From Natronosalvus amylolyticus (lineage in GTDB: Archaea; Halobacteriota; Halobacteria; Halobacteriales; Natrialbaceae), in NCBI RefSeq assembly GCF_024298845.1, contig NZ_CP101156.1, positions 3,224,001 to 3,288,000 of the forward strand: DNA of 64,000 bases, given 5' to 3'. The notes below the pieces were generated by a model, which saw only the letters and a list, made by a program, of their open reading frames with translations, was not told the origin of the DNA and did no database searches. Position numbers and translations under genes: made by a program. How positions within the stretch are numbered: position 1 is the first letter of the stretch; each line of letters begins with the position of its first letter. Of this stretch, positions 8,642 through 16,926 are shown piece by piece.

Positions 8642-8947
8642 ATGACTGCGAACGATGGCAACGGGGCAGACGACCGCGAGTGGCCCGACCCGTCACCCGG
8701 CTTCGACCTTCGGTTCGACCGCCGGGAACTGGCCGTACGACTGGCGTGTGCGGGTGGTGTATTTTTCGTTCTCGTGCTATTCAGCCGCGATTTTTTGGCC
8801 GAGGCAATCCCGCTGCTCTGGCCGCCGACCGACCCGATCACGCAGTGGTCGATGCTCGTGATGCTCCACGCCTTTGGCTACGTTATTGTGCCGTTGTTTC
8901 TCGGGTCGATTATCGCGACGGTGCTGCTCGAGCGCGTGCTGGAGTGA
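8642..8947 (+). CDS. Small membrane protein, unknown function
   Basis: 101 aa. An acidic cytoplasmic-type N-terminus (about 30 residues) is followed by two predicted membrane spans, one around LACAGGVFFVLVLFS and one around GYVIVPLFLGSIIATVLL. No family recognised with confidence. It lies 41 bp after the HD hydrolase gene on the same strand and could be cotranscribed; codon use is typical of the window. Confidence 0.7.
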   Translation: MTANDGNGADDREWPDPSPGFDLRFDRRELAVRLACAGGVFFVLVLFSRDFLAEAIPLLWPPTDPITQWSMLVMLHAFGYVIVPLFLGSIIATVLLERVLE

Positions 8948-8975
8948 GTCTACAGAAGGCGAATGGGTTTTCGTC

Positions 8976-9212
8976 TCACTCGAGAACGTGATACCGTCCG
9001 TCTCGTCGTTCGACGTAGCCACGTTCGCGCAACGTGGCCAGGATCGAGAGTGCAGCGCCTTTATCGACGTTGAGATTACAACAGAGGTCGTCGACCGTCC
9101 GTGTCTCGGAATCGTCCCTCAGTGAGAGCGAGAGATAGATGAGCTTCGCCTGTGCGGACTCGAGTTCGGCTGGTATCGATACCGGGGGGTGCTGTCGCGT
9201 GTTTGCGTGCAT
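8976..9212 (-). CDS. Small winged-helix transcription regulator
   Basis: 78 aa. One helix-turn-helix domain: a helix (AELESAQAKLIYLSLSL), then TVDDLCCNLNVDKGAALSIL as the HTH core and ERRDGRYHVLE as the wing, resembling stand-alone MarR/TrmB-type DNA-binding domains. No sensor domain. Start ATG 9212 is preferred over TTG 9218 because a TATA-like box TTTTAATATC lies about 28 bp upstream. A perfect 14-bp palindrome sits 8 bp beyond that box, consistent with self-regulation. Confidence 0.75.
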   Translation of the reverse strand: MHANTRQHPPVSIPAELESAQAKLIYLSLSLRDDSETRTVDDLCCNLNVDKGAALSILATLRERGYVERRDGRYHVLE

Positions 9213-9234
9213 ACTCAATCCCCATTTCTTCGAC

Positions 9235-9244
9235 GATATTAAAA
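9235..9244 (-). promoter_or_regulatory. TATA-like box of the small HTH regulator
   Basis: TTTTAATATC on the minus strand, about 28 bp before ATG 9212; fits a leaderless start. Confidence 0.5.
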
Positions 9245-9251
9245 CTGTGTA

Positions 9252-9265
9252 TCGTCAATTGACGA
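9252..9265. promoter_or_regulatory. Perfect 14-bp palindrome, candidate operator
   Basis: TCGTCAATTGACGA, self-complementary, between the small HTH regulator (minus) and the XapX-like gene (plus), 8 bp upstream of the regulator's TATA box. A dimeric regulator bound here could control the HTH gene and perhaps the downstream plus-strand gene. Confidence 0.5.
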
Positions 9266-9372
9266 AAATTGGTGACGGACGTCGATTCACACGGTGTCGG
9301 TCTTGGCTAACGAAGGCGAAACGGATTCGAGGATACCAGAGCGTTTTTGTCATCGCTTTCCCCTGCAACGGT

Positions 9373-9567
9373 ATGGGATTCAAACTGATTGCACTCGGCT
9401 TGCTCACCGGCCTGTTGACGGGTGCGTTTTTTGCGCTGTTCGACGTTCCTATTCCTGCACCCCCGGAGCTTCCAGGATTGATGGGAATCGTCGGTATCTA
9501 TCTGGGGTATAAAGCTGTCGAGGCCGCCGATCTCTCCGTTCCGGTACTCGAGTCACTCGGTTTTTGA
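9373..9567 (+). CDS. XapX-domain small membrane protein
   Basis: 64 aa with two hydrophobic helices separated by VPIPAPPELPG and ending in GIVGIYLGYKA, the signature layout of the XapX/DUF1427 family. These are short membrane proteins of unknown role found in bacteria and archaea. Start ATG 9373; the upstream continuation of the frame is not protein-like. The divergent small HTH gene is the only candidate regulator nearby. Confidence 0.8.
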   Translation: MGFKLIALGLLTGLLTGAFFALFDVPIPAPPELPGLMGIVGIYLGYKAVEAADLSVPVLESLGF

Positions 9568-9624
9568 AGATAGCACCATTGATGCCCGGGGACGAAAGCA
9601 GCGACAGTAAAACAGGTGGCGGAT

Positions 9625-10929
9625 TTATGGCGCACACTCGAGTCCCGACGCGATTTCTCGAGCGCGTTCCCTGATTGCCTTCGGATCGGCGTGTTGCACT
9701 TCGCCATCGTCGACGAGCACGCGACCGTCGACCATCGTGAAGCGAACGTCGTCGCCGTGAGCCGAAAAGACGAGATGGGAGAGCACGTCGTGAATCGGTG
9801 TGGCTCGCGTCAAATCGGTCTCGAGGCCGATCAGGTCTGCTTTCCAGCCCGTTCGGAGGGTACCGACGTCCTCGAACCCGGCCGCCTTTGCGCCGTTGAT
9901 CGTCGCCATTTCGAAGACGGTTCGAGCCGGCAGGGCGGTCGGCTCGAGGCGGTCGACCTTCTGTAGCAGTGAGGCCTGTCGCATCTCGGTAAACGGGTCG
10001 AGCGTGTTGTTACAGGGCGGACCGTCACTGCCGAGGGCGACGTTGATACCCCGATCGAGGTAGTCCTGAACGGGCGCGACACCACTGGCGAGTTTCATGT
10101 TCGAAGAGGGGCAGTAGGTGACGTGCGTACCCGTTTCGGCGAGCACCTCGCGTTCGCTCTCGTCGGTCCAGACGCAGTGAGCCAGCACGACGTCTTCGCC
10201 GGTGAGACCGACTTCGTCGAGCCAGTGGACGTTTCGCATTCCCGTTTCGGCTTCGACTGTGGCGATCTCGTCGCGGTTCTCGCTCGCGTGCGTATGAATT
10301 CGGACCCCGTCGTAGGCATCTACTAACGCTCGAGTTCCGCGCAGGCAGGCTTCACTACAGCTGACGGCAAACCGGGGTGTGACGGCGTACTGGATTCGAC
10401 CATCGTCGATACCGTGATAGCGTTCGATCAGGCGTTCGCTTTCGGCCAGTGCGTCGTCGGTATCCTCGAGCAAGCCGGACGGGGCGTCCTTGTCCATCAA
10501 CACCTTCCCGAGCCGACCACGGATTCCCAGCTCTCGTGCAGCCTCGAAGGCCTGCTCGGCGTGAGACACCGAGAGGTGGTCGATGCAGGTCGTCGTCCCG
10601 CTCTCGAGTAACTCGAGATAGCCCAGTTCGGCGGCGACGCCCATCGCTTCGGCGTCGAGTTCGGCTTCCATCGGGAGAACGTACTCGAAGAGCCACTCGA
10701 GCAACTGGGTGTCGTCGGCGATACCCCGGCCGAGGCTCTGGACGGAGTGAACGTGTGCGCCCACGGTTCCCGGCGCGACGAGGTCGTACGTGCGCCGTTC
10801 GTGGTCCGGATAGCGCTCGAGACAATCGGATCGCTCGCCGACGGCGACGATTCGGTCGTCGACAGTGACGACAGCACCGTCTTCGATTACGGTCTCGGCG
10901 TCGACGACGACGGTTCCGGACACCAACAT
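9625..10929 (-). CDS. Amidohydrolase, SAH/MTA/5'-deoxyadenosine deaminase-like
   Basis: 434 aa, about normal for the TrzA/MtaD/DadD group of metal-dependent deaminases that act on S-adenosylhomocysteine, methylthioadenosine or related adenosines. Metal ligands are visible: HVH (H59, H61), RIHTHASEN, VLAHCVW and the aspartate in LGSDGPPCNNTLD. The SSNMKL segment is also typical. The canonical HTH metal motif reads HVH here, a conservative change. Cytoplasmic; probably purine salvage from SAM by-products. Deamination of guanine or chlorinated triazines by relatives means the substrate remains a family-level inference. Single gene, ending just past the XapX gene. Confidence 0.82.
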   Translation of the reverse strand: MLVSGTVVVDAETVIEDGAVVTVDDRIVAVGERSDCLERYPDHERRTYDLVAPGTVGAHVHSVQSLGRGIADDTQLLEWLFEYVLPMEAELDAEAMGVAAELGYLELLESGTTTCIDHLSVSHAEQAFEAARELGIRGRLGKVLMDKDAPSGLLEDTDDALAESERLIERYHGIDDGRIQYAVTPRFAVSCSEACLRGTRALVDAYDGVRIHTHASENRDEIATVEAETGMRNVHWLDEVGLTGEDVVLAHCVWTDESEREVLAETGTHVTYCPSSNMKLASGVAPVQDYLDRGINVALGSDGPPCNNTLDPFTEMRQASLLQKVDRLEPTALPARTVFEMATINGAKAAGFEDVGTLRTGWKADLIGLETDLTRATPIHDVLSHLVFSAHGDDVRFTMVDGRVLVDDGEVQHADPKAIRERAREIASGLECAP

Positions 10930-11057
10930 ACCGCTCCAGCATATACGGGCGAGCCGCTTAGGTGTAACGTTCCCTGTGTTGCTGTATGTCGACTGGTTGT
11001 GTCACCGTCGAACGGTGCCACTCCAGTGGTCACACCCACAGCCAGGTGTGAGTCCGT

Positions 11058-12422
11058 TCAGCTCGAGCGCTGGTGTAATCGCCACCGGTCGACCAGCAAC
11101 TCTCGGCCGGTATCGGTTTCTGCGAACTGTACGGGTTGTCGCTCCCCGGCCGGCGTCAGTATCGAAAACGTTCCCTTCTCGAGGTCATCGGGAATCAGTG
11201 TCGTCCAGTTCCCGTCACCGATCGGGCCGTCGATACGCAGGCGCAGGGTGCCGCCTTCGGGCTCCACCGTCGCCGTTTTGATGCCGCGATAGGACTCGTA
11301 CTCGCCGCTGAGTTCATGAAACCGTTTCTTTCGGGCGAAAAACGGACGTTCTTCCGGGTCCTCGCCACACAGCGTACCGAAGACACCTTTCCCGAGTTCC
11401 GCGAGGCCGTACCCCGGTGCCGTGTTCGCCAGCAGGACGATACCGAGGTCGTGCTCCCTGCTGAACCCCGCGTAGGCCGTCGAAACGGCGATCGAACCGC
11501 CGTGACCGACGAGCGACTCGCCGGCCACCGTTCGCGTCCGCCAGCCGTAGCCGTACGGGCCCGACGGCGTCTCCGCGTAGGCCCCGTACGCTTTCTCGAG
11601 CGTCGATTCCTCGAGCAGGCGATTCCCGTTGTAGCGTCCACCGCGCAGGTGAAGTTGCAGATACGACGCCATATCGGTCACGGGGGCGAGCAACCCGCCC
11701 GCGGCCGCGCTCTGTTCGCGGACGGGAACCGGTTTCGGCTCGAGGCCGTCGTCCGTCTTGTGATACGGCGTCATGCGGTCGTCGAACGCCTCGTACGTGG
11801 CTTCGTCGTAGGTCGAACGGTCCATCCCGAGTGGCTCCAGGATTCGTTCGGTCACGAAGTCGGTGTACGGAGTGTTGGTACACTGTTCGATCAGCCACCC
11901 GATGAGGGTGTACCCCGAGTTGCAGTACATCCAGCGCTCGCCTGGAGATTTGGTTTCCTCACGTGCGCCCTCGATGTGGGCACGGACGTCGGCACGAGTT
12001 CCGAGCGGGACGCCGGTTTCGCCGACTTCCATCTGTCTGGCGATGAGCGCTTCACTGGTAGCGAGCGAGGGGTAGCCGGAGGTGTGGCTCAGGAGTTGGT
12101 GGACGGTCACGTCCGCCGGGACGTCGACGTCGAGTTCGTCTGTCACCGGCTGGTCGAGGTCCAGTTCCCCCGTATCAACCAACAGAAGGGTCGCCAGCGA
12201 GGCGAACGATTTCGAGACCGAGCCGATGCCGTACACGGTTTCGGGCGTCGCGGGAGCGTTCGAGGACAGGTCTCGCGAGCCGTAGCCTCGAGCGTAGCAA
12301 ACCCCGTCGCTGTCGGTGATGGCCAGACTTAGCCCCGGAATGTCGTCTTCGTGGAGTCGTTCCCGGAGGAGCGAATCGATCCTGTGGCGGGTTTCGTCCT
12401 CGAGTGTGTGACCGTTGGACAT
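11058..12422 (-). CDS. Beta-lactamase/penicillin-binding-type serine hydrolase
   Basis: 454 aa. Class-C beta-lactamase fold: SxxK motif SVSK in GIGSVSKSFASLATL, the tyrosine motif YCNSGY, and the third motif HGG in VGHGGSIAVS. Haloarchaea lack murein, so the natural role is probably esterase or peptidase rather than cell-wall synthesis. A C-terminal beta-rich domain (about 355-454) follows the catalytic one. No signal peptide is evident at the chosen start. ATG 12422 has an AT-rich box (AAAGAATTCTC) about 30 bp upstream; a longer frame back to 12464 lacks that support. Confidence 0.85.
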   Translation of the reverse strand: MSNGHTLEDETRHRIDSLLRERLHEDDIPGLSLAITDSDGVCYARGYGSRDLSSNAPATPETVYGIGSVSKSFASLATLLLVDTGELDLDQPVTDELDVDVPADVTVHQLLSHTSGYPSLATSEALIARQMEVGETGVPLGTRADVRAHIEGAREETKSPGERWMYCNSGYTLIGWLIEQCTNTPYTDFVTERILEPLGMDRSTYDEATYEAFDDRMTPYHKTDDGLEPKPVPVREQSAAAGGLLAPVTDMASYLQLHLRGGRYNGNRLLEESTLEKAYGAYAETPSGPYGYGWRTRTVAGESLVGHGGSIAVSTAYAGFSREHDLGIVLLANTAPGYGLAELGKGVFGTLCGEDPEERPFFARKKRFHELSGEYESYRGIKTATVEPEGGTLRLRIDGPIGDGNWTTLIPDDLEKGTFSILTPAGERQPVQFAETDTGRELLVDRWRLHQRSS

Positions 12423-12446
12423 GGATATGACGTCACACTGGCCCAA

Positions 12447-12457
12447 GAGAATTCTTT
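12447..12457 (-). promoter_or_regulatory. TATA-like box of the serine hydrolase gene
   Basis: AT-rich AAAGAATTCTC centred about 30 bp before ATG 12422; it supports the shorter start. Position also allows a role for the divergent MATE gene. Confidence 0.4.
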
Positions 12458-12536
12458 TGGTCACACACTCGAGTTTCCGGCAACGCCAACGCAGACGTGA
12501 GGCCTTTTGGGGGCTGGCCGACGAACACCAACGACG

Positions 12537-14216
12537 GTGGAGACGAACGGTTCTGACGACGCGGCTGGCTCGAGGACTGGGTCCGCCAGCGGTGGGGTCG
12601 ATGCATGTGATTCGGCAGGTAATAGTGGCGAAGCCGGCAATCGCGATTCGGCCGACCTCAGCGATGAAGTCGACAATCGCGATTCGGTGGCCACGACCGA
12701 GTCGGCATCCCTCGAGTCGACGCCACCCGACTCAACGCCCCTCGAGCCAAGTGAGCCGTCGGGCGAGCCAGTAACTGACGGTGGCGTCGACCAGCGAAAG
12801 GGAATCGACATGACGACCGGGTCGATTCCACCGAAACTCGCGCAGTTGGCCTGGCCGCTCGTCCTCGGCAATCTCCTCCAGACGTTTTACAATCTGGCAG
12901 ATATGTTCTGGGTCGGGCGCGTTAGCGCCGAAGCCGTTGCAGCCGTCTCCCTGATGTTCCCGCTCTCGTGGATGTTCGTCTCGACAGCGATGGGATTGAC
13001 TGCCGCAACTATCGCACTCGTCTCCCAGCACGTCGGAGCGGGCGACCAGCGCGCGGCTGACCGGGTCGTCGGGCAGACGATTTTGCTCGCGATAGCTGTC
13101 TCGAGCGTGCTCGCGACGCTCGGTCTGGTATTTCGACGGCCGTTGCTCGAACTCATCGGTGCGCGTGACCAGGTGTTCGTCGAGGCGCTCGCGTACATCG
13201 AGGTCATCTTTCTGGCGCTGCCGTTGACGTTTCTGTTTTTCGCGTTTCGCTCGTCTCTGCAGGGCGCCGGAGATACGAAAACCGCCATGTGGCTGGTCCT
13301 GATTTCGGCGGGCATCAACGTCGTGCTCGATCCGTTCTTTATCCTCGGTATCGGGCCGTTTCCCGAGATGGGAACTCGAGGCGCAGCCGTTGCGACCTTT
13401 ATCGCCCGCGCGGTTGCGACCCTGGCTGGGGTGTATCTGTTGCTCGATGGGCGATACGGCGTTCGACTCAGACTTCGTGACCTCAAACCGAACCTATCGA
13501 TACAGCGGCAACTGATCGATATCGGCTATCCGGCGACACTCGACGGCTGGGCGCGCAGTTTCGCCGCCGTCGCGATGGCGGGATTCGTCGCCAGGTTCGG
13601 AGCCAACGCGACGGCGGCGTACGGCATCGTCGTCCGTTTGATGTCGGTAACGTGGTCTGTCGCAGGGGCGGTCGGCGACGCGACAGCGACCGGCGTCGGC
13701 CAGAACCTGGGTGCGAAGACGCCTGACCGCGCGGCCGCCGTCGCCAAAACGGCGACGGCCGGTACGTTCCTCTTTATCGCCGCGATTGCAGGAGTTATTC
13801 TGGCGTTCCCTGCACAGGCAATCGGTATCTTCGTCGATGATCCCGCGGTCATTGCAGAAGGCGTCGTTTTCTTACGAATCAACGCCCCATTTTGGGCACT
13901 CTTCGCCGGGGTCATGGTAATTCAGGGTGCGTTCCGTGGTGCCGGGAATACGCGTGAGGCGATGGTGCTTTCCATGCTCTCGCGGTGGGTATTTCGCGTC
14001 CCCGTCGCACTCGTACTCGCGTTCGCGTGGACGGTCACGATTCCCGTCATCGGCATCACGCTCAGTGCCTTCGACTGGGGTGTTGCAGGTATCTGGTGGG
14101 CGTTCTCCGTCGGCATGGGCCTCTCGTTCGTCGTGGCGGTGCTCTGGTTCCGCCTGGGCACCTGGCGTGAGCGGGTCATCGACGAGGAAGGGACGCACGG
14201 TTCACCCACACAGTGA
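12537..14216 (+). CDS. MATE family multidrug/Na+ efflux transporter
   Basis: 559 aa. Residues about 90-559 form a 12-helix MATE transporter: the first helix contains KLAQLAWPLVLGNLLQTFYN and MFWVGRV, and the family's repeated half appears again from about 325. Expected to export drugs or metabolites in exchange for Na+ or H+. Unusually, the first roughly 90 residues are acidic, Ser/Thr/Asp-rich and disordered. The start is uncertain: GTG 12537 is chosen, TTG 12507 and the internal ATG at 12810 (MTTGSIPPK, giving a normal-length MATE) are alternatives. The extension shows codon-periodic acidic composition and so may be real. Confidence 0.85.
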   Translation: METNGSDDAAGSRTGSASGGVDACDSAGNSGEAGNRDSADLSDEVDNRDSVATTESASLESTPPDSTPLEPSEPSGEPVTDGGVDQRKGIDMTTGSIPPKLAQLAWPLVLGNLLQTFYNLADMFWVGRVSAEAVAAVSLMFPLSWMFVSTAMGLTAATIALVSQHVGAGDQRAADRVVGQTILLAIAVSSVLATLGLVFRRPLLELIGARDQVFVEALAYIEVIFLALPLTFLFFAFRSSLQGAGDTKTAMWLVLISAGINVVLDPFFILGIGPFPEMGTRGAAVATFIARAVATLAGVYLLLDGRYGVRLRLRDLKPNLSIQRQLIDIGYPATLDGWARSFAAVAMAGFVARFGANATAAYGIVVRLMSVTWSVAGAVGDATATGVGQNLGAKTPDRAAAVAKTATAGTFLFIAAIAGVILAFPAQAIGIFVDDPAVIAEGVVFLRINAPFWALFAGVMVIQGAFRGAGNTREAMVLSMLSRWVFRVPVALVLAFAWTVTIPVIGITLSAFDWGVAGIWWAFSVGMGLSFVVAVLWFRLGTWRERVIDEEGTHGSPTQ

Positions 14217-14356
14217 CGCGAGTCGCCTGTTTGAATGTCGTTCACTCGAGCGATTTCTACCACTCCCAAGCGTGATCATAGTCGGATGTCGACGGTACTG
14301 CCGAACCTAACAGGTTCCCGAATGCGGCGTACGGACAGCTTGCAGCGGCCACAGAT

Positions 14357-14366
14357 GTTATATAAC
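14357..14366 (+). promoter_or_regulatory. TATA box of the 7TM histidine kinase gene
   Basis: GTTATATAAC, itself a 10-bp palindrome, centred about 30 bp before ATG 14392. One of the clearest haloarchaeal TATA elements in the window. Confidence 0.65.
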
Positions 14367-14391
14367 CCGACCGCCGTCTTTCAAGAAACGG

Positions 14392-16848
14392 ATGGTCGAA
14401 GGGTCGTTGTTTACCGCTGGGCTCGTGATGGCGACAGTTTTCTCGCTCGTTCTCGGCGGGATGACCTGGCAGTATCGCGAACGGCCCGGTGCAAAACCGT
14501 TTCTGTTGTTGGTTGCGGGGCTCGCCATCTGGAGCGGCGGCACGTTTCTGGCCAGCATCGACCCCTCGTTCGAACGGACGCTCATCTGGTATCGACTCAC
14601 CTATGCGGGTATCCCGACCGTCGTGCTCGGCTGGTTCCTGTTCGCCCTCGAGTTTACGGGCCGCGGAAACTGGATCAACCGTCGAACGTTGTCCTTGCTA
14701 GCGATCGAACCCATTGCCGTCCAGTTCGTCGTCTGGACACACGGCTGGCACGACTTGTTCTGGCGCGACGTCTCGAGTAATCCGCTCGAGCAGGCGGTGT
14801 ACGGCGACCTGTTCTGGATACACGCGCTGTATTCGTACGGACTCTTGCTCGTCGGGACGATTCTCCTTCTTTCGTTCGTGTTGTACTCGAAAACGCTGTA
14901 CAGAGATCAGGTACTCGCGATCATGGTTGCCATCACCATTCCGTGGGGTGCCAACATGGTCTATCTGTTTACCTCATTCCAGTCCGATCTCACCCCGCTG
15001 GCTATCGGCGTCTCCGCCGGTGCATTCGCCTGGTCGATGTTCCGGTACGGCTTCATGGACGTCGTTCCCGTCGCTCGAGAGACCGTCATCGACGAAATGA
15101 ACGACGGCGTACTCGTCCTCGACCTCGAGGGACGGATCGTCGACCTCAATCGTGCGATCGTCCCGCTGCTCGAGACTGGTGAATCCGATGCCGTCGGCGC
15201 TTCAGTCACGTCGACGTTAGCACTGTCTCGGATGCGAGCGCTCGATTTCCAGACGCACACCACTTCGTGGTCGACGCCAGTTGACCTCGCTGATGACCCG
15301 CACGCGAATGCTGGCGCACTCGAGGCGTTTTTCGACGGCGACGTCCGGTCTGAACGGACGATCGAAATCGAGGTCGAACCACAGGGGCAGGCGAACGCCG
15401 ATACCGACGCCGACTGGGCGTCGGATGCTGCCACTGCACTTCGATACGATGCGGGCGCGCCGGGCGACCGACCACCGTCACCGGGTGTCGGGGAGGGAGG
15501 AAAGAAAAGCGACATTCGGCGCGATATCGAGGCTGAAACGCCGGAATGCAGAAACTATGCGCTGACGCTCTCACCGTTTTACGCCCAAAAAGAGTCTCTC
15601 ACCGGACAGTTACTCGTGGCCCAGGACATCACCATCCGGAAACACCGCGAGCGCCAACTCGAGCGCCTGGCTGATGAACTCGAGCGCCAGAGCAAAGAAC
15701 AGGCAGCACTCATCGAAAACCTGCCCGGAATCGTCTACCGATTACCGTCGGTGACTGCGGATTCGTGTTCGTTCGTCAGCCAGGCCGCCGAAGCGGTGAC
15801 TGGCTATGGGCCAGAGACGTTCGAGTCGGGTGAGCGGTCCTTGCACGAACTCGTTCACGGCGACGACCGCCAGCAGGTACTCGAACAGAAACGAAGCGCG
15901 GTAGCCAACGGGGAGCGTTACGACGTGACATATCGCATACGAAGCGCAGGCGACGGTCAACGCTGGGTTCGGGACGTTGGTGAAGGAATCGTCACGGGTG
16001 ACGGCGAACTGGCCTCGGTCGTTGGCGTCATTCTGGACGTGACCGAAAACAAAGAACGGGAGCAGTTGCAGGTCCTCAACCGAGTGTTACGTCACAATAT
16101 CCGCAACGAGATGAACGTCATCAAGGGGTACGCGTCGATGGCGGCCAAACAGACGAGCGGGGAGGTACGCGACGGACTCCACATCGTCGAGCGCAAATCC
16201 GAGATGGTGATGCGAATGAGCGAAAAAGCGCGTATCGTCCAGCAACTGCTCGGGACACCGGCCGGTGCGAATCGTGGCGTCGACGTGTTCGGCGCGCTTT
16301 CGGACGCGCTGTACCGCCTCGACGACCAGCACGGTGACCGCATCCGCGGTCGCGTTTCCGTCACGGCGAATGGAGAACTCGATGCCCGTGCCGACGGCGA
16401 TGATCCGCTCAAACATTCCCTGCACGTACACGGCTGTGACCTCCTCGCACTCGGATTGTACGAACTCCTCGAGAACGCCGTCGTCCACGGCGGAGACAGC
16501 CCAACGATCGATATCACCGTTACCAGTGACGCCGAGACGGCCGAACTTCGAATCGCCGATTCCGGCTCCGGGATTCCTGACACCGAGCGCGACGTGATCG
16601 ACGCCGGTCTCGAGTCGCCGCTCGAACACGGCAGCGGCATGGGACTGTGGATCAGCCAGTGGATTTTGACTCCCTACGCCGACCTCACGTTCGACAGCGA
16701 CGACGACGGCACGGTAGTCACCGTCTGCTTCGACCGATTCGATGACGAATCCTCGAGCGACGAGCAGACGAGCGATTCCGAGAACACGGCGCGGTTGACC
16801 TGGCCGCTCTCGAACGAGGGCGACGTGGACGGCGCTGATCGGCTGTGA
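14392..16848 (+). CDS. 7TM-PAS-PAS sensor histidine kinase
   Basis: 818 aa. Seven membrane helices fill residues 1-215 (7TM histidine-kinase sensor type). A PAS domain from about 222 is interrupted by an acidic low-complexity insert (about 300-385). A second PAS lies at about 430-550, then a phosphoacceptor helix with LRHNIRNEMNVI (H568) and an HATPase domain (N box ELLENAVVHGG, G boxes DSGSGIPDTE and HGSGMGLWI). It would sense a membrane or intracellular signal and autophosphorylate. The acidic C-terminal tail (about 780-818) is disordered. No response regulator gene is adjacent, so the partner is unknown. Start fixed by the TATA box 30 bp upstream. Confidence 0.88.
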   Translation: MVEGSLFTAGLVMATVFSLVLGGMTWQYRERPGAKPFLLLVAGLAIWSGGTFLASIDPSFERTLIWYRLTYAGIPTVVLGWFLFALEFTGRGNWINRRTLSLLAIEPIAVQFVVWTHGWHDLFWRDVSSNPLEQAVYGDLFWIHALYSYGLLLVGTILLLSFVLYSKTLYRDQVLAIMVAITIPWGANMVYLFTSFQSDLTPLAIGVSAGAFAWSMFRYGFMDVVPVARETVIDEMNDGVLVLDLEGRIVDLNRAIVPLLETGESDAVGASVTSTLALSRMRALDFQTHTTSWSTPVDLADDPHANAGALEAFFDGDVRSERTIEIEVEPQGQANADTDADWASDAATALRYDAGAPGDRPPSPGVGEGGKKSDIRRDIEAETPECRNYALTLSPFYAQKESLTGQLLVAQDITIRKHRERQLERLADELERQSKEQAALIENLPGIVYRLPSVTADSCSFVSQAAEAVTGYGPETFESGERSLHELVHGDDRQQVLEQKRSAVANGERYDVTYRIRSAGDGQRWVRDVGEGIVTGDGELASVVGVILDVTENKEREQLQVLNRVLRHNIRNEMNVIKGYASMAAKQTSGEVRDGLHIVERKSEMVMRMSEKARIVQQLLGTPAGANRGVDVFGALSDALYRLDDQHGDRIRGRVSVTANGELDARADGDDPLKHSLHVHGCDLLALGLYELLENAVVHGGDSPTIDITVTSDAETAELRIADSGSGIPDTERDVIDAGLESPLEHGSGMGLWISQWILTPYADLTFDSDDDGTVVTVCFDRFDDESSSDEQTSDSENTARLTWPLSNEGDVDGADRL

Positions 16849-16874
16849 TAGCGGTCTCGAGTAAAAACCGAAAG

Positions 16875-16926
16875 CCAGTCGCGTGCTCCAGGCCAGTCGT
16901 GTGCCCCAAACCAGTCGCGTGCTCCC
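16875..16926. repeat. Three tandem copies of an 18-bp repeat
   Basis: CCAGTCGCGTGCTCC-type units begin at 16875, 16893 and 16911, period 18, with 2-4 differences between units. They fill the gap between convergent genes (histidine kinase and gatB) up to the gatB stop. Confidence 0.7.
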
